From assembly GCA_938016625.1 (NCBI GenBank), contig CALILB010000251.1:1-17664 (forward strand): a stretch of DNA of 17,664 nucleotides, given 5' to 3'. A program made the position numbers and the translations under genes. The notes beneath the pieces are model-generated. The model was not told the origin of the DNA and ran no database searches. It saw only the letters and a list, made by a program, of their open reading frames with translations. The DNA comes from an uncultured bacterium. Lineage in GTDB: Bacteria > Acidobacteriota > Thermoanaerobaculia > Multivoradales > JAHEKO01. Of the stretch, positions 1-5,594 are shown piece by piece (the first letter of the stretch is position 1; each line of letters begins with the position of its first letter).

Positions 1-99
1 TATCAGGACGGGCTCGAGATCGATCTCGGCCGTTTCGATCTCGAGGAGATCGAGGTCCTCGACGGCTCGGTGCGGATGATCGTCGTGGCGCGGATCTAG
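1..99 (+). CDS. 3' end of an unidentified protein (partial)
   Basis: Frame 1 is open from the first base to a TAG at 97-99, giving 32 residues that begin YQDGLEIDLG and end VRMIVVARI. The residues alternate acidic and hydrophobic in a beta-strand-like pattern, as at the end of a beta-rich or lipid-binding domain, but I cannot assign a family from so little. The opposite strand gives no sensible protein here, in particular no channel C-terminal domain. It converges on the channel gene with an 10-base gap between the two stops. Codon use is GC-rich like its neighbours. The start lies outside the window. Confidence 0.6.
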   Translation, partial: YQDGLEIDLGRFDLEEIEVLDGSVRMIVVARI

Positions 100-109
100 C
101 TACCGTCGG

Positions 110-625
110 TCAAACTGCCTCGATATCGTGGATCCTGCCGACGTCGATCGCCAGCGGGCGGGAGAAGCGCGCAAAGATGAGACCGGTCCCCAGCGCCAGG
201 CCAAAGAGCCCGACCATGGCCTCGAAAGTGACCAGCACGTTGGCTCCCGGGCTGGCCGGAACGATATGTCCATAACCGATCGTCGACAGCGTGTGGACGC
301 TGAAGAAAAAGGCCTGCCCAAGGCGACCGCCACCGGTCGCAGCCAGGCCGCCTTCCAAGGCGTCGGGTCCACAAAACAGATACCCCGCAGCAAAGATCGC
401 GTTGGCAGTGAGATACGCCATGATCGCGAGCAAGAAAAAGCGTGGCCAGGACATAGACAGAAGTGAGTAATAGAGACTCAATGCCGACCGGATCCCCCGA
501 CCCTTGCGCAGGACGTTGAAGCTTCCGTCCCGGTTGAGCAGCCGGCGCTGGGTGTCTCGCGCCACCACCGATCCGAAACCGAGATCACGATCCTCGCTGC
601 GTGCAAACTCCTGGCTCTCGCTCAT
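110..625 (-). CDS. Kir-type (inward-rectifier-like) potassium channel, pore module only
   Basis: Predicted inner-membrane K+ channel subunit of 171 residues. The N-terminal part (VARDTQRRLLNRDGSFNVLR, 21-40) resembles the slide-helix region of KirBac proteins. It is followed by TM1 (about 60-84), a pore helix (about 101-114), the selectivity filter TIGYG (115-119) and TM2 (about 127-152, ending FARFSRP). Known KirBac proteins continue after this point with a beta-rich cytoplasmic gating domain and are around 300 residues or more. Here only 14 further residues follow before a TGA stop. Neither other minus-strand frame restores the missing domain, and a + strand gene occupies the space beyond, so this is a real truncation or a natural short form rather than a simple frameshift. 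The ATG at 625 has AAGGTG about eight bases upstream. It lies beyond the terminator of the DUF3179 gene, so it should have its own promoter. Confidence 0.82.
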   Translation of the reverse strand: MSESQEFARSEDRDLGFGSVVARDTQRRLLNRDGSFNVLRKGRGIRSALSLYYSLLSMSWPRFFLLAIMAYLTANAIFAAGYLFCGPDALEGGLAATGGGRLGQAFFFSVHTLSTIGYGHIVPASPGANVLVTFEAMVGLFGLALGTGLIFARFSRPLAIDVGRIHDIEAV

Positions 626-700
626 GTCTGAACACCTTGGCCGGACAACTTCTCGTTGAAGACGGTCACACTCCTGCCCTCTTTGCTGTCAGGTCAGGAT

Positions 701-733
701 ACAAAAAACCGCCGGCGCTGATCGCCGGCGGTT
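701..733 (-). terminator. Rho-independent terminator after the DUF3179 gene
   Basis: A perfect 11-bp stem (707-717 with 723-733) encloses a five-base loop. Read on the minus strand it is followed by a run of six T. It sits about 30 bases past the stop of the DUF3179 gene and separates that transcript from the downstream channel gene. Confidence 0.9.
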
Positions 734-764
734 CTCGTTGGGACCTCTTCGGGTTCCGGATCGA

Positions 765-1739
765 CTATTGGAGGAGCTTGGAGCTCTCGTTGACCGCGAT
801 CCAGTTGTACCAGAAGGTATCGAAGCCGGTGACGGTCTTGAGACCGTCGCTTCCGGACGCCTCGGCGCGAGCCAGGAGCTCGGCGGCATCGGCGTCTGCT
901 GCCTTGTCGGCTGCGATGAGATACGCCTTGGTGGATTCGAAGAGCGACGCCCCGGGGCTCCGGTAGAGCAGTAGCTGCTGGCCTGCGAGTCCTTCCACCT
1001 CGAACAGCCGACCCCCCTCGTAGGCGACGTGCGGCACGGCCCAGGGCTGGTCACCCACCCAGAAGGTGAAGATGGCCTCCTTGGGCTCGAGGCGGTGGTC
1101 GGTGATCTTCAGATCGCGAAAGGTCTCATCCGACGAGAAGTAGTTGTCATACGGGTTGTTCTCGATGTGCTCCACCCCACCGACCGAGAGGACTCGGGTG
1201 TCGGGGTACCGAGCCACCCAGTCCTTCCAGGTGCTCTTCTCACCATAGGGAAGCTCGACGAGGTCGACGCCCTCCATCTTGCCGCCGATCGAGTCGGAGG
1301 TCATGATCGACCACCAGCTGTCGGTTTCGCGGTCACGCATGACGAGCGACGCGTCCATCAAGGCACCCGAAGCTTCGAGGTTGAGCTCTTTCTTACCGAT
1401 TTTGCGGTCGTAGACTACGGCCGTGTTGGCCAGCGGTCACCACACGGCGGCGAACTTTTGCTCGCCGATCTGGTCGTTGACCACTTCGTGTCGATTGAGA
1501 AGGTTGAGGCTGTAGGCCCGCGCCTGCCCGTCGATCACCACCCCCAGGATCCAGGCGTCGTCGGAGATCTCCGCCTCTGCCGCCGATACGAACCGCGGCT
1601 CGAAGACGGCGGCGATGCGGCCCCGGGGCAGAATCTGCTCCACCCCCGGTGGCAGCTCTTCGGCAGCCGCCGCGCAGCTCGCTCCCAACACGGTGCCGGT
1701 GAGGATGGCTAGAGTGAAAAGTCCTTTTGTCGTCTTCAT
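765..1739 (-). CDS. Secreted DUF3179 family protein, predicted selenoprotein (Sec at residue 101)
   Basis: DUF3179 proteins are exported proteins of unknown biochemical function. Residues 1-26 form a signal peptide (MKTTKGLF..., AAAA before EELPPG). Family landmarks follow: DDAWILGVVIDGQARAY (60-76), LNRHEVVND (81-89), PLANTAVVYDRK directly after an in-frame TGA, then SWWSIM, ARYPDTRVLS, YDNYFSS and a C-terminal FDTFWYNW. The TGA at 1437-1439 divides the gene into a 100-codon part and a 223-codon part, both in the same frame and both family-like. Cys-containing relatives read Tyr/Trp-Cys-Pro-Leu at this spot, so the TGA stands at the conserved cysteine. A SECIS-like hairpin follows immediately. 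I therefore annotate one 324-residue product with selenocysteine. The alternative is a nonsense mutation (TGC to TGA) in a pseudogene. The ATG at 1739 has GGGGAG about five bases upstream. The PDZ and lipoprotein genes lie upstream on the same strand, and a strong terminator follows. Confidence 0.82.
1405..1439 (-). promoter_or_regulatory. Putative bacterial SECIS element with its UGA codon
   Basis: Counting from the base after UGA (1436 = +1 on the minus strand), bases +14 to +21 pair with +25 to +32: seven Watson-Crick pairs and one C-A mismatch. They close a three-base apical loop GUC at +22 to +24 (1415-1413). Bacterial SECIS elements lie within the coding sequence just 3' of UGA, with the apical loop roughly 16-37 bases downstream and a G at the start of the loop. 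All three features are met. SelB would be expected to bind this loop. The fold was done by eye, without energies. Confidence 0.65.
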
Positions 1740-1876
1740 GGAATCTCCCCTGAGAAGTCTACCCCGCTGATACGTAGCGGTGCTCGGAAGAGATTGGCCG
1801 GTGTCTTCCGGCTGGTGCGGATCGACGGAGGACAGCGCGAAGGGTGGCGCCGGTGGAGGGTCTGCTGGTTGCCGGT

Positions 1877-2359
1877 CTAGTCGCCCCCGCTTGCGGCTTC
1901 TTCGGCCGGGTGGTACTCAAGCATGTGCTTGCCGACCCACTGGGCAACGATGTAGTCGGGGATCTCGCCGATGGTGACCACCATCTCCAGCCGCTCGCCA
2001 TCGCGCTCGATCTCATAGGTCATCTTTCCCCCAGGCAGCATCCCTTTGTAGGCCTCCTTCACTTCTTTCATGTTCTCGTCCACATAGTCGATGTCATTGA
2101 GGACCAGCAGAATGTCCCCGACTTCGAGACCTGCGGCCTCGGCGGGGCTCCCCTCGAAAACCTTCTCGAGAACCACATGGCCTACATCCTTGTCGTAGTC
2201 GAAGGTGATGCCCATCCAGCCCTTCTTCTTCAGAGCCGCGGCCATGTCACGGGCGCAGATCGTTGCATCATGTTCGCACTTCTCGTCCTCTTCGGCCGTG
2301 AGAGCTGGGGCCTGGGTCAGGAGCGCTAGTGCCATCGTGCCGAGTATCCACTTCTTCAT
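1877..2359 (-). CDS. Secreted single-PDZ-domain protein
   Basis: This 160-residue protein has a signal peptide (MKKWILGTMALALLTQAPAL, cleavage likely after LTA at about 22) and one PDZ domain at about 46-133. The carboxylate-binding-loop region reads KGWMGITFDYD, and the typical SPAEAAGLEVGDILLVLND segment is present at 71-89. No protease domain is attached, so it is likely a periplasmic or surface adaptor or chaperone-like factor. Two cysteines near the mature N-terminus (C28, C35) could form a disulfide or bind a ligand. I chose the ATG at 2359 rather than the longer in-frame start at 2401, because AGGAAG lies just upstream and the signal peptide then starts correctly. It begins 13 bases after the stop of the lipoprotein gene, so the two are probably co-transcribed. 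The partner is unknown. Confidence 0.82.
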   Translation of the reverse strand: MKKWILGTMALALLTQAPALTAEEDEKCEHDATICARDMAAALKKKGWMGITFDYDKDVGHVVLEKVFEGSPAEAAGLEVGDILLVLNDIDYVDENMKEVKEAYKGMLPGGKMTYEIERDGERLEMVVTIGEIPDYIVAQWVGKHMLEYHPAEEAASGGD

Positions 2360-2372
2360 CGCTTTCTTCCTC

Positions 2373-2633
2373 TCAAATACAGGAGCTGTAGGGATCCCCA
2401 CTCAGGTCGCAATCGGATGCTCGAGCATCCGGTCCCCCCGCCGGCACGAAAAAGGGCAGCACCGAGAACTCGTCGATCTCCGAGAGATCGGACCCCGGGC
2501 TGCTCGTGACCGGCGTGGGCTCCACCTCGCTGCCGGCGGCAAGACTGCTCACCTCGGGCTGGGTACAACCGAGCCCGAGGGACAGGGCTGCCGCAAAGAC
2601 AGCCACATTAAGGACGCTTCTCCTTACACGCAT
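2373..2633 (-). CDS. Small putative lipoprotein of unknown function
   Basis: This 86-residue protein has a basic N-terminus (MRVRR), a hydrophobic stretch and a cysteine at 23 in the context SLGLGC. That suggests a lipoprotein signal peptide, although the residue at -3 is glycine rather than the preferred leucine, so lipidation is not certain. The rest is low in secondary-structure signals, rich in Ser, Pro, Glu and Asp, and ends with two cysteines (DCDLSGDPYSSCI). I recognise no family. AAGGTGAG precedes the chosen ATG at 2633. A longer in-frame start at 2678 would add a stretch that spoils the signal peptide. It lies 49 bases after the transporter stop and 13 bases before the PDZ gene, which suggests a shared transcript. 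Confidence 0.6.
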   Translation of the reverse strand: MRVRRSVLNVAVFAAALSLGLGCTQPEVSSLAAGSEVEPTPVTSSPGSDLSEIDEFSVLPFFVPAGGPDARASDCDLSGDPYSSCI

Positions 2634-2682
2634 CACACTCACCTTCAAGATACGAAGAATACAGCAGACGGGTTGCATTTCT

Positions 2683-4398
2683 TCAATGAGCCCAAACCGG
2701 CACGGTTGTCAGATCGAGCCCGAGGAGCCAGGAAGAGGCAAAGTAGAAGACCAGGGTGATGAGCACCACCCCGACCAGATTGAGGACGATGCCGGCCCGT
2801 ACCATCTCGCGAATCTCGAGCTCTCCCGAGCCAAAGACGATGGCGTTGGGTGGGGTGGCGATCGGCAGCATAAAGGCACAACTGGCCGACAGAGTGGCCG
2901 GGATCATGAGCAGGAGTGGGTTGACACCCATGGCCGCGGCGGTACCGGCCAGCACCGGCAACATCACCTCGGTGGTGGCGGTGTTCGAGGTGACCTCGGT
3001 CAGAAATGTGAGCAGCAGACAGGTGGCGGCGATGAGAAAGATAGGACTGAGCCCCTGGACCTGGCTGGCGTAGGACTCACCCAGATACTGGGAGAGTCCC
3101 GATTCCTTGAAGGCCAGGGCCAGGGCGAATCCGCCTCCAAACAACAACAGGATCCCCCAGGGCAGTCTGACCGCCGTTTCCCAGTTCATCAGCGCCCGCC
3201 GCCGGCCAGCTGAGTCGGGCTCACCCGGGATCATAAAGGTGAGCACCGCCATACAAACCGCTACCGTGGCATCGTGAAGATTCCCGCCCGAGAAGGGCTC
3301 ACCGATCCAACGCTCGAGCAGGCTTGCCCAGCCAGGCAGGTGCACCGCTCCGAGATCGAGATCTCCCCGCGTCATCCACAAGACCGCGGTCGCCGTGAAT
3401 ACCCAGAGCATCCGTCGCTCGGCGAGTCCCATCCTTCCCAGTCGATCCAGCTCACGCCGGATCACTTCGCCCGCCGCCGGGATGGGCTCGCGTCGCAGCC
3501 GGTGGGCGACCCGGGTCAGAAACAACCAGGCAACCGGCAGAAAGATCGCCACCAGCGGCAAGAAGGCCAGGGTCCAGCTGCCAAAGGTGATGATCGGGGC
3601 CTCGGCGTAAAAGATCTCGACGATACGCAGGAAGGACATATTGGGTGGGGTTCCGATCGGCGTGGCGAGACCCCCGATGGAAGCGGAGTAGGCGATACCC
3701 AGGAGCAAGGCCGGCCCAAAGCCGCCCATCGAATTGCCGCCGCTCATCTCGCGCACCGCGCCGATCACCGCCAGGGCGATGGGAAGCATCATCAGGGTGG
3801 TGGCGGTGTTGGAGATCCACATGGAGAGAAAGGCCGTGGCCACCATGAACCCCAACACCATGCGCGAGGGGTGGGTACCGAGCGCCCGGACTACATGCAG
3901 AGCGATCCGTCGGTGCAGACCCCAGCGCTCCACCCCCAGAGCCAAGATAAAGCCCCCCATGAACAGGAAGGTGATGTTGTTGGCGTAGTTGGCGGCGGTG
4001 GTGCCGCTGGGCAGGATCCCCAGCACCGGAAACAGAACCAGGGGAAGCAGTGACGTGGCCGGTATCGGAATCGCCACCGTCATCCACCAGGCCGCCATCA
4101 GGACGGTCACCGCCAGCGTGTTGCGGGCCTCTCGGGGCATCTCGAGCAGAAAGGGAGCCAGCAGAAGAGCTGCGGCGAGGGTCAGGGCTACGGTTGCCGT
4201 CACCGCCAGTGGACGCCGCCTGCGGGCGGCCGGGACGAGACCCAGGCCGATGACCAGAAGCGCTCCCCCCACCCAGCGCAGGATGGTGGGCGAGGCGCTC
4301 GCCAGCAGCGGAATCGACAGGACGGCGAGGAATCCGACCACCCCGGCCACCAACCCGACCAGCCGGCTTGTTCGCCCCTGTTCCGGCTCGCTCCTCAC
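2683..4398 (-). CDS. SLC13/DASS family Na+-coupled anion (dicarboxylate-type) transporter
   Basis: Multi-spanning inner-membrane carrier of 571 residues from the divalent anion:Na+ symporter family, which moves C4-dicarboxylates, citrate, sulfate or related anions. The two inverted-repeat signatures are present: SNTATT at 196-201 with TPPN at 250-253, and SNTATT at 471-476 with TPPN at 515-518. These Ser-Asn-Thr motifs and the nearby loops form the Na+ and substrate sites in the family. The AIPIPATSLLPL segment near 109-120 is also typical. The N-terminus carries about 60-80 extra hydrophobic residues, probably extra membrane spans, making it longer than the usual 450-500 residues. The substrate cannot be read from sequence. 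It is divergent from the iron-uptake genes and upstream of the lipoprotein gene. The ATG at 4398 is the start of the open frame. Confidence 0.92.
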   Translation of the reverse strand: MRSEPEQGRTSRLVGLVAGVVGFLAVLSIPLLASASPTILRWVGGALLVIGLGLVPAARRRRPLAVTATVALTLAAALLLAPFLLEMPREARNTLAVTVLMAAWWMTVAIPIPATSLLPLVLFPVLGILPSGTTAANYANNITFLFMGGFILALGVERWGLHRRIALHVVRALGTHPSRMVLGFMVATAFLSMWISNTATTLMMLPIALAVIGAVREMSGGNSMGGFGPALLLGIAYSASIGGLATPIGTPPNMSFLRIVEIFYAEAPIITFGSWTLAFLPLVAIFLPVAWLFLTRVAHRLRREPIPAAGEVIRRELDRLGRMGLAERRMLWVFTATAVLWMTRGDLDLGAVHLPGWASLLERWIGEPFSGGNLHDATVAVCMAVLTFMIPGEPDSAGRRRALMNWETAVRLPWGILLLFGGGFALALAFKESGLSQYLGESYASQVQGLSPIFLIAATCLLLTFLTEVTSNTATTEVMLPVLAGTAAAMGVNPLLLMIPATLSASCAFMLPIATPPNAIVFGSGELEIREMVRAGIVLNLVGVVLITLVFYFASSWLLGLDLTTVPVWAH

Positions 4399-4443
4399 AA
4401 CACAAGCCTATTCGAATTCCCCCTTCGTCATTCACCGGCGGGC

Positions 4444-4472
4444 TTGACGAGGGTCGATTTTTTGGGTAGTCT
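4444..4472 (+). promoter_or_regulatory. Candidate sigma-70-type promoter for the DtxR-FeoA/feoB genes
   Basis: TTGACG (4444-4449) and TAGTCT (4467-4472) are separated by 17 bases. The -35 box matches five of six consensus bases. The -10 box keeps only the most conserved TA and final T. It lies about 90 bases before the start codon in the 164-base divergent region. I could not identify a convincing metal-regulator box by eye. Confidence 0.4.
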
Positions 4473-4562
4473 AAAAGTGGCTTTCGGAGTCGTGAATGGC
4501 GAGGTGCCCCCGGAGGCCGTCGGCGAATCCTGACCAACCATCAAACCTTGCCGGTGTAGCTG

Positions 4563-5582
4563 ATGATCGATCCCGCGCTAGCCCTTCTCGGAACCTTCCT
4601 TCTTGTCGCTGGTCTGGTGGCTCTGCTATGGCCCGACAGGGGGCTGCTGTGGCGTGGCCTGCGTGCCATCCACGCCACCGAGCGGGTCCTCATCGAGGAC
4701 GCCCTCAAACATCTTTTCGACTGCGAGTACAAGGGACGGATCGCCAATCTACAGAGCCTCTCGGGGGCGCTCTCCGTGTCGGGCAACCGCGGCGCCGAGA
4801 TTTTGGGGCGTCTCGAAGAGCAGGTGCTGGTCGCTCCAACCGAGACCGGTTACCAGCTCACCCCGGAGGGACGCCGCTACGCCCTACGGGTGGTCCGCAT
4901 CCACCGTCTCTGGGAGCGCTATCTGTCGGATGAGACCGGTGTCGACCCGGAGGCCTGGCACGACGACGCCGAGCTGCGCGAGCACACCATCTCGAGCGAA
5001 GAGGCCGAGCGACTCTCCGCCAGCATGGGGCATCCCCGCTACGACCCCCACGGCGACCCCATCCCCACGGCCGGAGGTGAGATCGTGCCTCCCCAGGGGC
5101 GTCCCCTGACCGAGCTGCCGCCGGGGGAGCTGGCCGAGATCGTCCACGTCGAAGACGAGCCACCGGCGGTCTATGCCCAACTGGTGGCGGAAGGCCTCCA
5201 CCCCGGTATGCGGGTCCGCGTCAACGAGGCCTCGCCCCAGCGCATCCGCTTCGAGGCCGACGCCCAGGAGCATGTTCTGGCGCCGATACTGGCGGCCAAT
5301 CTCTCGGTACTGCCGCTGCCCAAGGAAGAGCGGATGGAGGGTCCTTTCGAGCGACTCTCGGGCCTCGACCTCGGCGAGCAGGGCACAGTGGTCGCCATCG
5401 CGCCGGCGCTGCGTGGTCCCGAGCGCCGGCGGATGCTCGATCTCGGGCTCATCCCGGGCACGGTGGTGACGGCCGAGATTCGCAGCCCCGGTGGCGACCC
5501 GACCGGTTACCGCATCCGGGGAGCGGTGATCGCGCTGCGCCAGGAGCAGGCCGAGCAGATCCAGATCGAACGCGTAGCCTGA
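4563..5582 (+). CDS. Membrane-anchored DtxR-type metalloregulator fused to two FeoA domains
   Basis: Predicted iron (or manganese) sensor of 339 residues with an unusual build. Residues 5-23 form a transmembrane segment, followed by a linker. A winged-helix DNA-binding domain covers about 40-108, and a DtxR-type metal-binding and dimerisation domain about 109-168. In the latter, HRLWE (H114, E118), H133 and E140/H141 match metal-ligand positions of the family, and it ends with the characteristic DPHGDPIP (161-168). Two SH3-like FeoA repeats follow, at about 182-252 and 263-338; the second contains RRRMLDLGLIPGT. FeoA normally acts as a small partner of FeoB. Fusion to the regulator and adjacency to feoB (12 bases before its ATG) suggest that metal sensing, FeoB control and transcription are coupled at the membrane. 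The ATG at 4563 has only a weak ribosome site, but it gives the complete membrane segment. Confidence 0.85.
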   Translation: MIDPALALLGTFLLVAGLVALLWPDRGLLWRGLRAIHATERVLIEDALKHLFDCEYKGRIANLQSLSGALSVSGNRGAEILGRLEEQVLVAPTETGYQLTPEGRRYALRVVRIHRLWERYLSDETGVDPEAWHDDAELREHTISSEEAERLSASMGHPRYDPHGDPIPTAGGEIVPPQGRPLTELPPGELAEIVHVEDEPPAVYAQLVAEGLHPGMRVRVNEASPQRIRFEADAQEHVLAPILAANLSVLPLPKEERMEGPFERLSGLDLGEQGTVVAIAPALRGPERRRMLDLGLIPGTVVTAEIRSPGGDPTGYRIRGAVIALRQEQAEQIQIERVA

Positions 5583-5594
5583 CCGGAAAAAGTG

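Noticed and set aside
36..52. Inverted repeat CGATCTC/GAGATCG near the left edge
   Set aside because: It is inside coding sequence for Asp/Leu/Glu/Ile codons and is explained by repeated use of GAT, CTC, GAG and ATC.
110..112. TGA at the end of the channel gene as a second selenocysteine codon
   Set aside because: The codons beyond it give a Pro/Ser/Arg-rich shadow with no channel homology, and no Cys column is expected there.
2373..2375. TGA ending the lipoprotein gene as a Sec codon
   Set aside because: Read-through would enter an out-of-frame shadow of the PDZ gene. There is no family evidence and the ribosome site of the next gene overlaps it.
3274..4053. Plus-strand open frame opposite the DASS transporter
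   Set aside because: It is antisense shadow of a transporter with diagnostic motifs, and its composition is not protein-like.
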